Source: CAZEAN01 sp964510225 (lineage in GTDB: Bacteria > Planctomycetota > Planctomycetia > Isosphaerales > Isosphaeraceae). Taken from it: DNA of 64,000 nucleotides. Positions 34,030-43,820 of the stretch are shown here, piece by piece. Position 1 is the stretch's first letter; every line of letters begins with the position of its first letter. Both the position numbers and the translations under genes were made by a program. The stretch is from assembly GCA_964510225.1 (NCBI GenBank), contig CAZEAN010000001.1, forward strand, positions 97,429 through 161,428. Direction: 5' to 3'. The notes beneath the pieces are model-generated. The model saw only the letters and a program-made list of their open reading frames with translations, made no database searches and was not told where the DNA came from.

Positions 34030-35688
34030 TTACGACAGCCCCGTGATCTTCCCGGATGCGTCAACGTTGATCCGCTCGGCCGCAGGGACTTTGGGGAGGC
34101 CCGGCATCCGGACCAATTCACCCGTCAAGGCCACCAAGAAACCGGCCCCGGCTGCGATCTCGATGTCGCGGACCGTGATTGTGAAGCCTCGGGGACGGCC
34201 ACGCAGTTTGGGGTTATCCGAGAGCGAATCCTGCGTCTTCGCCATACAGATCGGCAGATTGCCGTACCCTTGCTTCACTGCACGCCGGAGCTTCTGTTGG
34301 GCTCCTTGGGTGATCGAGATGCCATCGGCGCCGTAAATGGTCTTGGCGATTGCCTCGATCTTCTCTTCCGGTGGCATTTCGAGCGGATAGACCGGCTTGA
34401 ATGGTGCCGAGGGTGTTGCCGACGCCGCGACCACCTTCTCTGCCAACTCGGTCGCTCCACTCCCCCCTGCCCCAAAGACATTGGCCGTGGCGGACGGAAC
34501 GCCTCGGGACTCGCAGAGTCGATGGATCACGGCGAGTTCGTCGGCGGTGTCTTCGGTCCGTTGGTTGATCGCCACCACGACCGGCTTCCCAAAATGCTTG
34601 GCTGAATCAAGATGAGCTTCCAGGTTCTCCAAGCCTCGCGAGACGGCATCGGGATTGGGGGTCGTCAATTCGTCCAACTCGACACCGCCGTGCATCTTCA
34701 GGGCACGGACGGTCGCGACCAACACCACCGCCGCGGGATCAAGGCCGGCAGTCCGGCACTTGATATCGAAGAACTTCTCCGCACCAAGGTCGAACGCGAA
34801 TCCCGCCTCTGTGACGGCGTAATCTGCAAAGCCCAGCGCCATCCGGGTCGCGAGGACCGAGTTGCACCCGTGAGCGATGTTGGCGAACGGCCCGCCGTGG
34901 ATAATCGCCGGGGTCCCTTCCGTCGATTGCACCAAGTTCGGCATGATCGCTTCATTGAGGATCGCCGCCATGGCACCGGTGACACCAGTCTCGTGCGCCA
35001 GGACTGGTTCGTTCGACGCTGTGTAACCGAGCAAGATCCGGTCAATCCGCTTGCGGAGATCCTCACGAGAGTCGGCGAGGCAGAAGATCGCCATGATCTC
35101 GCTCGCGGCGGTGATATCGAACCCCGACTCGCGCGGGACTCCTTGCGCAGGACCGCCGAGTCCAATCACGACCCGACGGAGGGCGCGATCGTTCATGTCG
35201 AGGACACGCTTCCAGAGGATCCGCCGTGGATCAAGCCGCGACTGTCCAAACTGTAGGCCGTTGTCGACTGCGGCCGCGAGAAGGTTGTGGGCGGCCGTGA
35301 TCGCGTGGAAGTCGCCCGTGAACTGAAGATTGATGACGTCCGACGGTTCAACCTTGCTTGCTCCGCCGCCGGTGGCGCCGCCTTTGCGTCCAAAGACCGG
35401 ACCCATCGACGGTTGCCGGAGTGCCAGGCAGGCATTCTTGCCGATCTTGTGGAGACCTTGTGCCAGGCCAATTGAGGTCGTTGTCTTCCCTTCACCGGCC
35501 GGTGTCGGGGTGACGGCCGAGACCAAGATCAACTTGCCGGGTGATCGGCGTTGCGCCGCTGCCTCAAGCGCTTCGAGCCGGATCTTTGCCTTGTCTCGTC
35601 CGAACGGTTCGAGGTGTTCTGCGGCAATCCCCAACCGCTCGGCAACGTCGGCGATCGATCCGGCCGGTCCTGTCGATTCACTACTCAT
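34030..35688 (-). CDS. fhs: Formate-tetrahydrofolate ligase
   Basis: Ligates formate to tetrahydrofolate with ATP, producing 10-formyl-THF in the cytosol. Motifs present: KLILVSAVTPTPAGEGKTTTSIGLAQGL (P-loop), ALRQPSMGPVFGRKGGATGGGASKVEPSDVINLQFTGDFHAITAAHNLLAA, GGPFANIAHGCNSV, TEAGFAFDLGAEKFFDIKCR and KTQDSLSDNPKLRGRPRGF. From ATG 35688 it is 552 residues, normal for the family. It follows the S9 peptidase by 17 bp and converges on the HtrA gene with 5 bp between stops. With fae and mtdB in the same window, both folate- and H4MPT-linked C1 routes are present. Confidence 0.96.
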   Translation of the reverse strand: MSSESTGPAGSIADVAERLGIAAEHLEPFGRDKAKIRLEALEAAAQRRSPGKLILVSAVTPTPAGEGKTTTSIGLAQGLHKIGKNACLALRQPSMGPVFGRKGGATGGGASKVEPSDVINLQFTGDFHAITAAHNLLAAAVDNGLQFGQSRLDPRRILWKRVLDMNDRALRRVVIGLGGPAQGVPRESGFDITAASEIMAIFCLADSREDLRKRIDRILLGYTASNEPVLAHETGVTGAMAAILNEAIMPNLVQSTEGTPAIIHGGPFANIAHGCNSVLATRMALGFADYAVTEAGFAFDLGAEKFFDIKCRTAGLDPAAVVLVATVRALKMHGGVELDELTTPNPDAVSRGLENLEAHLDSAKHFGKPVVVAINQRTEDTADELAVIHRLCESRGVPSATANVFGAGGSGATELAEKVVAASATPSAPFKPVYPLEMPPEEKIEAIAKTIYGADGISITQGAQQKLRRAVKQGYGNLPICMAKTQDSLSDNPKLRGRPRGFTITVRDIEIAAGAGFLVALTGELVRMPGLPKVPAAERINVDASGKITGLS

Positions 35689-35705
35689 GGTGCGTCTTTC
35701 TGTCC

Positions 35706-37796
35706 TCACGACTCGTCGGCGTCACTGGTTGTCGGATCCTCGGGTGAGTCGCCTAGATACCGCTCAAGCCAGCCATGAAACTCATTCCACCAAGAGACTC
35801 GATTGGCGGTCTTGGCGATCCAATGTCCTTCGTCGGGGTAGAAGACGTAGCGACTCGGGACCCCTTGGCGCTGGAGGGCGGTGAACATTCCGAGCCCCTG
35901 GGCATCGGGGACCCGGAAATCGAGTGCGCCATGGATTACGAGAGTTGGTGTGCTGAACTGGTCGGCGTATGTCGAAGGCGAGAGTTTTCGGTAGAGTTCG
36001 GGGTCGTTCCAGGGCGGCCCGCCGAACTCCCATTCGGGAAACCAGAGTTCCTCCGTAGCATAGTAGAATCCCAGCAGATCAAAGAGACCGGCGTGTGAGA
36101 TCAAGGCCTTGAAGCGGTCCGTGTGGCCGGCGATCCAATTCACCATATAGCCGCCGTAGGATCCACCCGCCGCTGCCATCCGCGCTTCGTCGAGGAACGG
36201 ATAGTTTGCGAGTGCGTGGTCAAGCCCCTTCATTAGGTCGACGTAAACACGGCCGCCCCAGTCCGTTGAGATCTGGTCTGTGAACTCTTGCCCGAAACCA
36301 GTCGATCCTCGGGGATTAATCGCGACTACAGCATAGCCTGGACTTGCAAAGAGCCCGAGATTCCAGCGCGGGTGCCAGCTATCATGCCAGGCGCCTTGAG
36401 GTCCGCCGTGGATCAGGAACAGGACGGGGTATTTCTGCGAAGGATCGAAACCAGGTGGTCTGATAAGAAATCCCTGGACCTCATCACCATCAGCACCTTC
36501 GAAGGTGAAGGACTCGGCCGGGTTTAGATCAAGCTCCTCGACCAACGCCGCGTTATGTGCTGTAAGTTGTGTTAGCTCACCCTCGCTTGACTGCACGATC
36601 AACTCGACCGGCTGATCGGCCCGAGAACGTCCGAAGACGATCCCGCCTTCACCCGCACGAGAGACCGAGTTCACTGTACCGATTCCCTCGATCAAGACCC
36701 TTGGTTGAATCCGTTTCAGTGTCGGAATCTGGACGACGGAGGTCATCCCCTGATCGTCGATGACGGCAAGAAGATCGGTTGTGTTACCATCCCACGCGTA
36801 CGAACCGACGGGTCGGTCGATTCCCGCCGCCAACGGGATGGGCTTCTCAATGCCATCGTCGGTCCTCCGAGCGGCGTGGAGGATCCATTGATCCGCCTCG
36901 AATGCGGCCCGTTCCTGACGGACGAAGACCAACATCGATCCATCCGGCGCAAAGGACGGTTGCGCATCCGCTCCAAGGTGCGCTTCGGTAAGATTGATCG
37001 GAGGCTTGGAGGCATCGATCGGCCCCAACCAGATATCGGTGTTGGTGGACCACGGGTGGTTCAGGAGCGGTTCGGCAGTAAAGGCAAGGAATTTGCCATC
37101 GGGGGAGAAGCAGTAGTCAGACGAACCCCCAAAAGGGAATGGAGGGACGTTTGCAGTAAGATCAAGGGTCAGGTCCTTGGCCTCTCCCGTAGAAGCATCG
37201 ATCACGAAAGGATGGCTTCGCTTGTGGTCGTCCCAGGTTGACCAGTGTCGGACCATTAGTTGGTCGTAAACCTGGGCCGAACTCTTTTCTCCGGCCTTCT
37301 CTTCATCCTTCGATGCGGTCTCCTTGGGTGTAAGACCTGGATAGACCCGTCCGACCGCAGCGAGGTGAGTGCCGGTCGGGGACCAGATCGGCTCCGCGAG
37401 ATCGATCGGGAGTTTGGTAAGTTGTGCAGCCTCACCGCCGTCGATTGGCAAGATCCAGATCTGACTCGATCCGCTCCGAGTCGAACCGAATGCGATCTTT
37501 GTGCCATCGGGGCTCCAGCGCGGGTGGGAGTCGGCGGCATTTGAGGTCGTCAGACGCTTGGGTTCTCCCCCTGCGACAGGGACTAACCAAAGATCACTGT
37601 TTGACTTCCCCGTCTCGCGATCGATTTCCGAGACCACATAGACAACGAGTGTCCCATCAGGGGAGACTTGTGGGTCCGAGACCGACTTCACGGCAAGGAG
37701 GTCATCGACGGTCATCGGTCGTCCGGAAGCGAGCGCCCGTGTTGCGAGCAAGGCCAAGGCCAGTATTGTGATTACCGGTGCGATTCGTGTGATCAA
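35706..37796 (-). CDS. S9 family prolyl-oligopeptidase/acylaminoacyl peptidase, exported
   Basis: A serine peptidase with an N-terminal WD40/TolB-like propeller (about residues 30-400: DPQVSPDGTLVVYV, HPRWSPDGTKIAFGS, QPSFAPDGSMLVFV) and a C-terminal alpha/beta-hydrolase with the triad Ser in GGSYGGYM, Asp in ALDFRVPD and His in DEGHWI. I choose TTG 37796, where GAGAGGA precedes by about 9 bases and a signal peptide begins at once (ITRIAPVITILALALLATRALAS). The GTG at 37853 overlapping the transporter stop would put a 19-residue polar tail in front. About 696 residues. The transporter for di/tripeptides directly upstream suggests extracellular or periplasmic peptide digestion coupled to uptake. 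Confidence 0.9.
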   Translation of the reverse strand: MITRIAPVITILALALLATRALASGRPMTVDDLLAVKSVSDPQVSPDGTLVVYVVSEIDRETGKSNSDLWLVPVAGGEPKRLTTSNAADSHPRWSPDGTKIAFGSTRSGSSQIWILPIDGGEAAQLTKLPIDLAEPIWSPTGTHLAAVGRVYPGLTPKETASKDEEKAGEKSSAQVYDQLMVRHWSTWDDHKRSHPFVIDASTGEAKDLTLDLTANVPPFPFGGSSDYCFSPDGKFLAFTAEPLLNHPWSTNTDIWLGPIDASKPPINLTEAHLGADAQPSFAPDGSMLVFVRQERAAFEADQWILHAARRTDDGIEKPIPLAAGIDRPVGSYAWDGNTTDLLAVIDDQGMTSVVQIPTLKRIQPRVLIEGIGTVNSVSRAGEGGIVFGRSRADQPVELIVQSSEGELTQLTAHNAALVEELDLNPAESFTFEGADGDEVQGFLIRPPGFDPSQKYPVLFLIHGGPQGAWHDSWHPRWNLGLFASPGYAVVAINPRGSTGFGQEFTDQISTDWGGRVYVDLMKGLDHALANYPFLDEARMAAAGGSYGGYMVNWIAGHTDRFKALISHAGLFDLLGFYYATEELWFPEWEFGGPPWNDPELYRKLSPSTYADQFSTPTLVIHGALDFRVPDAQGLGMFTALQRQGVPSRYVFYPDEGHWIAKTANRVSWWNEFHGWLERYLGDSPEDPTTSDADES

Positions 37797-37849
37797 GGGT
37801 GATTTCCTCTCGTCGGTCGTACCTATGCGGAACCAGTGAGTCGATTTGC

Positions 37850-39481
37850 TCACATCCGTCCGTGAGACAACTTTTTCAGGATCGGGTTCATCAACAGGAG
37901 AATGATCCCGGGGATCAAGGAGAAGAAGAAGAGAAAGCTCCAGAGCCCTGGACCTTCACCGACAATCGATTCCATTTTCCCAGCGAGGTAATTGGCAGCA
38001 GCAGTACAGAGGAACCAGAGCGCTGTCATGAGCGAGGCGACTTGTGCTGGGGCGAGTTTGTTCACCAAGGAGAGACCGATCGGTGACAAGCAGAGTTCGC
38101 CAGTCGTGAAGAGCACGTATACAAGAAGAAGCCATTGCGGCCCGGCCTTCTGCTCCTCTGAGTATGTGGATTCCGCATAATACATGACGCCCATCGCGAA
38201 GCTCAGCAAGATCAGTCCAAAGCCGAACTTGGCCGCTGAATTGATCCGAAACCGTGTTTGATCAAGCTTCGTCCAAAGAAGTGAGAATGGGATGGCGAGG
38301 ATTAGGATTGCAAGCGGGTTTATCGACTGAAACCAAGACGCCGGGAACTCTTCACCGATTAATTCTCCGAGGAATCCTGGGAGGTCACGATTGGTTTGAT
38401 TGTCAGCAAAGAGGTTTAGCGTCCCTCCCGATTGCTCAAATCCTGCCCAAAACACGATCGAAAATGCGGAGACAATTAGAATGACAATGATTCGCTGCCA
38501 CTGCTGAGGATTGAAGGGCCATCCCGGCTCGATCTCGCCCTGCTCATCACTCGTTGATTCCGTCTCAGTGGTGGATTTGGTGGACATCGGCTGATCGATA
38601 AATCCGGCCTCCGTCACTCCAGAACTTGAACTCGATGGTCGCGCGAGGAACCAAATCAAGATTCCGTAGAGAAAGGCCATCGCGATCCAGATCGCGAGAA
38701 GAACCGTTTTTGCCAGACTGACGCTTCCAATCGCACTCATGACCATAGGGATAGGAAGAAGCGCTAATGCAACACCAGCCGTTCCGATCCCTGAGATGAT
38801 CAGGACGTGAACCCAATCCTTGAGGCCAATCCGTAAGCTTGCCGGTGGTTTCAGTCCTGGTGGGAACCCAGCATGACCAAGAGTCCGTTGGAAGAGCGCA
38901 AAGACGAGGAGACCCAGGACCATACCGATTCCGGCGAGCCCGAAGCCATAATGCCAACCGAATCGCTCGCTCTCACCGAGAAGTCCGCACGCCACAGGTG
39001 CAACAAAGGCGCCCAGGTTGATCCCCATGTAAAAAATTGTGTAGGCACTATCACGTCTGGAATCACCTTGTGGATAGAGTTTGCCCACCATCGAGGTGAT
39101 GTTCGGCTTGAAAAACCCGTTACCCAGAATGATCATCCCGAGTGCAAAACTCAGGAGTGATTCAAAGGCCATTGCAAAATGGCCGAGTGCCATCAAGACC
39201 CCGCCAATCAGGACCGCCTTCCGCTGACCGAGTACTCGGTCGGCCATTAGACCGCCAAGCATCGGTGTGAGGTAGACGAGTCCGGTGTAGATTGCATAGA
39301 GATCGAGTGCTGATTCTCGGGAGTAGCCAACTTTGTTGACTAAGTAGAGTACCAAGAGGGCTCGCATGCCGTAATAGCTAAACCTCTCCCACATCTCTGC
39401 GAAGAAGAGGACATAGAGACCCGCCGGATGGTTCTGCTTCGCGCGCTCCGCCTGTTGCGGGGCGCTGTCAAGCGTCGTCAT
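37850..39481 (-). CDS. POT family proton-dependent oligopeptide transporter
   Basis: A 543-residue polytopic inner-membrane protein of the PTR2/POT (DtpT-like) family. It has the PTR2 signatures: FAEMWERFSYYGMRALLVLYLV (E-x-x-E-R-F-x-Y-Y-G motif with ExxER), then PMLGGLMADRVLGQRKAVLIGG, GNGFFKPNITSMVGKLYP, and YTIFYMGINLGAFVAPVACGLLG. A charged loop around residues 285-320 separates the two bundles. Function is H+-coupled import of di- and tripeptides. ATG 39481 is the first in frame. Cotranscription with the S9 peptidase and fhs downstream is likely. Confidence 0.94.
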   Translation of the reverse strand: MTTLDSAPQQAERAKQNHPAGLYVLFFAEMWERFSYYGMRALLVLYLVNKVGYSRESALDLYAIYTGLVYLTPMLGGLMADRVLGQRKAVLIGGVLMALGHFAMAFESLLSFALGMIILGNGFFKPNITSMVGKLYPQGDSRRDSAYTIFYMGINLGAFVAPVACGLLGESERFGWHYGFGLAGIGMVLGLLVFALFQRTLGHAGFPPGLKPPASLRIGLKDWVHVLIISGIGTAGVALALLPIPMVMSAIGSVSLAKTVLLAIWIAMAFLYGILIWFLARPSSSSSGVTEAGFIDQPMSTKSTTETESTSDEQGEIEPGWPFNPQQWQRIIVILIVSAFSIVFWAGFEQSGGTLNLFADNQTNRDLPGFLGELIGEEFPASWFQSINPLAILILAIPFSLLWTKLDQTRFRINSAAKFGFGLILLSFAMGVMYYAESTYSEEQKAGPQWLLLVYVLFTTGELCLSPIGLSLVNKLAPAQVASLMTALWFLCTAAANYLAGKMESIVGEGPGLWSFLFFFSLIPGIILLLMNPILKKLSHGRM

Positions 39482-39640
39482 CGATCAGCTCCTGACCGTG
39501 CTCGGATGGTGCCGGATTCGTAGAACGGCCGGACCAGAGTGGAGAGGAGGCCCGTTCCGTGGCAATCCGACCACCTTAACCCACTAACGATCGCACTCCA
39601 AGAGGTCAGCGTGGTACGTCGAGAACGGCTCCTCAATTCC

Positions 39641-40132
39641 TTAGTCCGTACCCGATTCGGAGGATCGAAGCATATCGAGATGAACAATCCCATCGTAGAG
39701 GTAAGGACTGCTTATTGGCTCAAATCCAAACCGCTGGTAAAACTTATTCAAATACGCTTGTGCCTGGATATAAATGGAAACAGCGGGAGCAACCGTCTCA
39801 CAACGACGGAGTACTTCCTGGACCAGTGGCGTTCCCAACCGTAGTTTCCGAAGTTCCGGAGCTGTGACAAGTCGACCAAACGAAGCATTTTCCGGTCGCT
39901 TGTGCCACCGTTCGAAGACTCGTGCGGAGGCTCCAAGAAACGGTCTGCCCTCTCGTATCGTCCAGCCAAGAAGATGCCAGGCGCTAGGATCGAGGCCATC
40001 GGAATCGACGTATGGACACTGTTGCTCGACCACAAAAACGCGCTGCCTGAGTCTCATCAACGCATCGATATCGAAGACGGAAAGTTCTTCAAACCGAGAC
40101 CACTGCCAACGAATCTTAATCTCTTCGGTCAT
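39641..40132 (-). CDS. ElaA-type GNAT N-acetyltransferase
   Basis: A 163-residue GNAT-fold protein of the ElaA group. Family blocks: a start with LRQRVFVVEQQCPYVDSDGLDPSAWHLLG, then ASFGRLVTAPELRKLRLGTPLVQEVLRRC (the acetyl-CoA-binding loop, in a less canonical R-x-x-x-L-G form), then YLNKFYQRFGFEPISSPYLYDGIVHLDM near the end. The acceptor is unknown. It diverges from glgC, with 147 bp between the starts. Confidence 0.88.
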   Translation of the reverse strand: MTEEIKIRWQWSRFEELSVFDIDALMRLRQRVFVVEQQCPYVDSDGLDPSAWHLLGWTIREGRPFLGASARVFERWHKRPENASFGRLVTAPELRKLRLGTPLVQEVLRRCETVAPAVSIYIQAQAYLNKFYQRFGFEPISSPYLYDGIVHLDMLRSSESGTD

Positions 40133-40279
40133 CTCGCTACTCGGGACGATTCCGGGTCAGGATGGGCAGATCATTTGAAGTTTTGGACTCGATCGCTTGG
40201 TTTGCATGAGGCATTAGAGCAAAATAAAGATGTTGAACCGGACTGGTCAAAGAGTCGTGCAGTCAGGATCTGACCTCTG

Positions 40280-41506
40280 ATGTTGAAAAACGTTGTCTCC
40301 ATAGTTCTCGCAGGCGGGCGTGGAACGCGACTCGAACCACTGACCCGTGATCGTGCCAAGCCAGCGGTTCCCTTCGGGGGCGTCTTTCGAATTATTGACT
40401 TCACATTGTCGAATTGTATCAATTCTGGTCTCAGGAAAATTCTCGTTCTGCCGCAGTATAAGTCGCTAAGCCTTAACCGCCACATTGATCTCGGTTGGAA
40501 GTTTTTGGCCCGTGAACTCGGGGAATTTATTGAGGTCCTCCCTCCAGAACAACGGCTGGCCGACCTCTGGTATCAAGGAACAGCCGATGCCATCTATCAA
40601 AACATTTTTCGAATCGAGCGCGAGCCATTTCGTGAAACGTTGATCCTTGCTGGCGATCATATCTACAAAATGGATTACGCCCCGATGATTGAAGAACACC
40701 GCCGTACGGGTGCGGCTCTGACAATCGCGTGCCTACCCGTACCTCGTGCGGAGGCCTCGGCGTTCGGGGTGATGCACATCGACGGATCGAATCGCGTGAT
40801 CGGGTTCGCCGAGAAGCCGTCGGAGCCGGAAGGGATGCCTGATCACCCTGAGTTCTCCCTCGTCTCCATGGGGGTCTATGTCTTCGACACGAGGGTAATG
40901 TTCGATCAATTACTCAAGGATGCACAACGAACTCAGAGTCAGCACGATTTCGGCAAGGACATTATTCCGTCGATGCTCGAGCAGTATCAGGTTTTTGCCT
41001 ATCCGTTCCGCGATCCAGAAAGTGAGGCGCCTGCTTATTGGCGCGACGTTGGCACTCTCGACTCGTTTTATGAAGCCAATATGGACTTAATCCAGTTGAA
41101 GCCACAACTCAACCTATACGACCAAAGTTGGCCGATTCACTCCCGTCAAGCTCCGATTCCTCCACCCAAGTTTGTCCACGATCACGGATCACGCGTCGGT
41201 GCAGCACTTGATTCGATCGTCTGTAACGGAACGATCGTCTCAGGGGGCCAAGTCCGTCGCTCGATCCTCTCCCCGTTAGTTCGAATCAATAGTTATGCAA
41301 CGGTCGAAGACTCGATTCTCTTCGATCAAGTTGAAGTCGGACGTCACGCTGTTATCCGGAACGCCATCATCGATAAAGGGGTTTCCGTCCCTCAAGGATT
41401 TCAGATCGGCGTTGATCCGGAATTAGACCGCTCGCGAGGATTCACAATTTCGGCCAGCGGAGTTACGATCATCGCACGTTGTGAGGATCTTGAGCGGTTT
41501 GTTTGA
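40280..41506 (+). CDS. glgC: Glucose-1-phosphate adenylyltransferase (ADP-glucose pyrophosphorylase)
   Basis: Makes ADP-glucose from ATP and glucose-1-phosphate, the committed step of bacterial glycogen synthesis. It has [24 protein letters not shown] at the N-terminus, [65 protein letters not shown], and a left-handed beta-helix C-terminal part ([35 protein letters not shown]). 408 residues is typical. No glycogen synthase or branching enzyme is adjacent. Its 3' end overlaps the convergent glycosyltransferase gene by 38 bp. No ribosome-binding site is obvious. Confidence 0.95.
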   Translation: MLKNVVSIVLAGGRGTRLEPLTRDRAKPAVPFGGVFRIIDFTLSNCINSGLRKILVLPQYKSLSLNRHIDLGWKFLARELGEFIEVLPPEQRLADLWYQGTADAIYQNIFRIEREPFRETLILAGDHIYKMDYAPMIEEHRRTGAALTIACLPVPRAEASAFGVMHIDGSNRVIGFAEKPSEPEGMPDHPEFSLVSMGVYVFDTRVMFDQLLKDAQRTQSQHDFGKDIIPSMLEQYQVFAYPFRDPESEAPAYWRDVGTLDSFYEANMDLIQLKPQLNLYDQSWPIHSRQAPIPPPKFVHDHGSRVGAALDSIVCNGTIVSGGQVRRSILSPLVRINSYATVEDSILFDQVEVGRHAVIRNAIIDKGVSVPQGFQIGVDPELDRSRGFTISASGVTIIARCEDLERFV

Positions 41507-42608
41507 TATGGTAGATCTGTTCATAAAGTGAAGCAAATCGTTCGATCATAAGGTCAACGCCAAACTGAGCCTCTACCCTCGCCCGTCCCGCTTCGCCAAA
41601 CGCTTGAGCCCTTTGTGGATTGTCGATGATTTCCTTGATCGCGCGGGCCAGTGCAGCAGGTGATCGACGTGGTACAAGAATCCCTGTCTCACCGTCAATC
41701 ACAACTTCGGTGGTTCCTGGCGCATCAGTCGCGACGACAGGCTTCCGAAAACGCATTGCTTCGAGGACCACGTTCGGTAGTCCTTCGAAGAGGCTCGGCA
41801 AGACCAAGAGGTCGGATCCGGCGAGGAGCCGAGGGACATCGCTCCGATGACCAAGGAAGAGAACCTTGGATTGGTCAAGGAGGGTTGCTGCCCGTCCGGC
41901 GATCTCAAGCTGTTCGCGCTCTGGTCCCTCTCCAACAATCAAGGTCCGGAGGTCGGGTCGGACATGTTGAAGAATGTCGAGCGCATGAATTAGGTCACCC
42001 ACCGACTTTTGCGGCATCAACCGTCCAACGAAGATCGCGATTGGAGAGTCGTCCGGAAGGTTGAGTTCTTCCCGGAACTGAGCCCGATCGACTTCTGGCG
42101 GTTCTTCTTCTCCGATCCCAGAGTAGATCATCCCGAGACGATCTTCGGGAATACCGACATCACGGTAGTAATCAACAACGGCGTTCGAGTTTCCGACAAC
42201 ACGGTCGGTCCAGTGTGCCAAGTAACGGTCGAACCCTCGTTCAACCGGCCCTTTCCAAAGATCGACGGCCATTTCAGCGGTAATGATCACCGGGACTTTG
42301 GCACGACGCGCCGCCACACGACCATAAACGTTCGCAGCGAAGATCCAAGTTTGGACGACGTCGAACTGACGCTCCTTCATGAACCTCGTTAGCCGTACGA
42401 GTGCAATCGGATCGACTTTCAAGCGCTTGTTGATCAAGGTCACGGGGATCTCCGCGGCCCGAAGATCTTCCTCAAGTGGTCCGAGCCTCGTCAGCGCCGC
42501 GACTTCTATATGAAATCGATCGCGGGGAAGACGAGTCGCGAGCAGGACCATCTGCTTCTCAGCGCCCGATCGATCGAGGGTTGGAATGATCTGAAGAACC
42601 CGAATCAC
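41469..42608 (-). CDS. GT4 family glycosyltransferase
   Basis: A 379-residue GT-B enzyme. N-terminal VLQIIPTLDRSGAEKQMVLLATRL (donor loop with S-G-A-E), a central DVVQTWIFAANVYGRVAARRAKVPVIITAE, then AIFVGRLMPQKSVGDLIHALDIL, LRTLIVGEGPEREQLE, LLVLPSLFEGLPNVVLEAMRFRKPVVATDAPGTTEVVIDGETG with the E-x7-E motif. It overlaps the preceding glycosyltransferase stop by 4 bp (ATGA), so it is translationally coupled to it. Its stop overlaps glgC on the other strand. Cell-envelope glycan synthesis is the likely role. Confidence 0.9.
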   Translation of the reverse strand: MIRVLQIIPTLDRSGAEKQMVLLATRLPRDRFHIEVAALTRLGPLEEDLRAAEIPVTLINKRLKVDPIALVRLTRFMKERQFDVVQTWIFAANVYGRVAARRAKVPVIITAEMAVDLWKGPVERGFDRYLAHWTDRVVGNSNAVVDYYRDVGIPEDRLGMIYSGIGEEEPPEVDRAQFREELNLPDDSPIAIFVGRLMPQKSVGDLIHALDILQHVRPDLRTLIVGEGPEREQLEIAGRAATLLDQSKVLFLGHRSDVPRLLAGSDLLVLPSLFEGLPNVVLEAMRFRKPVVATDAPGTTEVVIDGETGILVPRRSPAALARAIKEIIDNPQRAQAFGEAGRARVEAQFGVDLMIERFASLYEQIYHIKQTAQDPHNVR

Positions 42609-43768
42609 GAGCCTGTGCCCCGCTTCGATCTTTGCGACGATTGTGCCGAATCGATCAAGTCACGGAAGAACTCCAAGTGCGAACGGACAACCGAGGTTAC
42701 TGAATAAGATCCCTCGACTTTCTTCCGGGCGATTCGGGACATCTGAGACGCCCGATCGAATTCGGACCATTGCTCGATGATTACTTGTGCAAGACCAGGA
42801 GGATCATCGACTGGAGCGAGTCTTCCGTCCTTGTAATCAGAGATCAACTTCCGATTTCCTGGAATCGACGTCGCGACAAGGGGAATCCCGAGCGCCATCG
42901 CTTCCAAGAGCGCGATGCTCATCCCTTCCTCTCGGGAAGGCAAGACAAAAAGATCGGACTCCCTGAGGAAGGTGGTGGGGTCATCCGTTGGCCCTGGAAA
43001 GTTGATAACGTCGCCCAATCCTAGTTTGCCGACTCCGGCCATCAGGCTTGGCAGTTCAGGTCCGTCTCCCACGATCGTGAGTGTTGCGCTTGGAAAACGT
43101 GACCGAACGGCTTGCCAAGCCTCGATCAGAACATCGATACCCTTCTCCTCGGCGAGCCGACCAACATAGACCGCCTTGGGAGCTTCACGCCAATGCTCCC
43201 GACGTTGCCAGGCTTGAGCAGAGATCGGGACGCCGTTGGGGATTCGTTTAATCCGCGCGCGATCGTAGCTACCACGCTGTAGTTCCTCTTCGATCGCTTT
43301 CGAAATTGCTACAAAGGCGTCGGCCTCTTTTGTTCGTTCCCCGATCTTCAGCCCAAAACGTCCCCAAGATTGCCACGCAAGATCACCGGTTGCACCCGCT
43401 CCTTCTGGTCGGAGGACGACGGGGAACCCGAGTCGCCTACCGACTCCGGTAGCAACATAGGCATCATGTTTCAGCATCGAAACATAAGCGATGTCAGGGG
43501 GATCCGATTCGAGCGCTTTTTGGAGTTGCTTCATATAGATCCAAGTCCCGACCACGCGGACTCGGGAAGTCGGCAACCGACGGATACGGCACGAACCATG
43601 GGTTGTCGGGACCTCCTCAAGCGAGGGAACGGAGTGTCCTATCGGCCTCGCGGTCAATACAGTGACTTCCGATCCCTGCTCGGCGAATTCTGGGGCCAAG
43701 TAGCTGAGGACCTTCTCTGCACCTCCAATCAAGGGAGGGTAACGTCGGCTGATGAGCGCGATCCGCAA
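42605..43768 (-). CDS. GT4 family glycosyltransferase
   Basis: A 388-residue GT-B enzyme starting RIALISRRYPPLIGGAEKVLSYLAPEFAEQG; later blocks are APKAVYVGRLAEEKGIDVLIEAWQAV, LTIVGDGPELPSL and DLFVLPSREEGMSIALLEAMALGIPLVATSIPG. The frame is open to 43954, but that part overlaps the upstream hpt gene and is Ser/Thr-rich without conservation signals. I place the start at TTG 43768, where AAGGAT lies about 9 bases upstream and the conserved first strand begins at once. It overlaps the next glycosyltransferase by 4 bp. The start is the least certain part of this call. Confidence 0.85.
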   Translation of the reverse strand: MRIALISRRYPPLIGGAEKVLSYLAPEFAEQGSEVTVLTARPIGHSVPSLEEVPTTHGSCRIRRLPTSRVRVVGTWIYMKQLQKALESDPPDIAYVSMLKHDAYVATGVGRRLGFPVVLRPEGAGATGDLAWQSWGRFGLKIGERTKEADAFVAISKAIEEELQRGSYDRARIKRIPNGVPISAQAWQRREHWREAPKAVYVGRLAEEKGIDVLIEAWQAVRSRFPSATLTIVGDGPELPSLMAGVGKLGLGDVINFPGPTDDPTTFLRESDLFVLPSREEGMSIALLEAMALGIPLVATSIPGNRKLISDYKDGRLAPVDDPPGLAQVIIEQWSEFDRASQMSRIARKKVEGSYSVTSVVRSHLEFFRDLIDSAQSSQRSKRGTGS

Positions 43769-43820
43769 CGTGGTATCATCCTTAACAATCTGCGTCTCTA
43801 ATGGGCACAATGTTGGCTCA

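Noticed and set aside
34612..35256. 214-residue plus-strand frame inside fhs
   Set aside because: Antisense to the well-conserved formate-tetrahydrofolate ligase; composition follows its complement.
41469..41506. Overlap between glgC and the convergent glycosyltransferase seen as a frameshift
   Set aside because: Genes converge on opposite strands and both C-termini are of normal length; short convergent overlaps are common.
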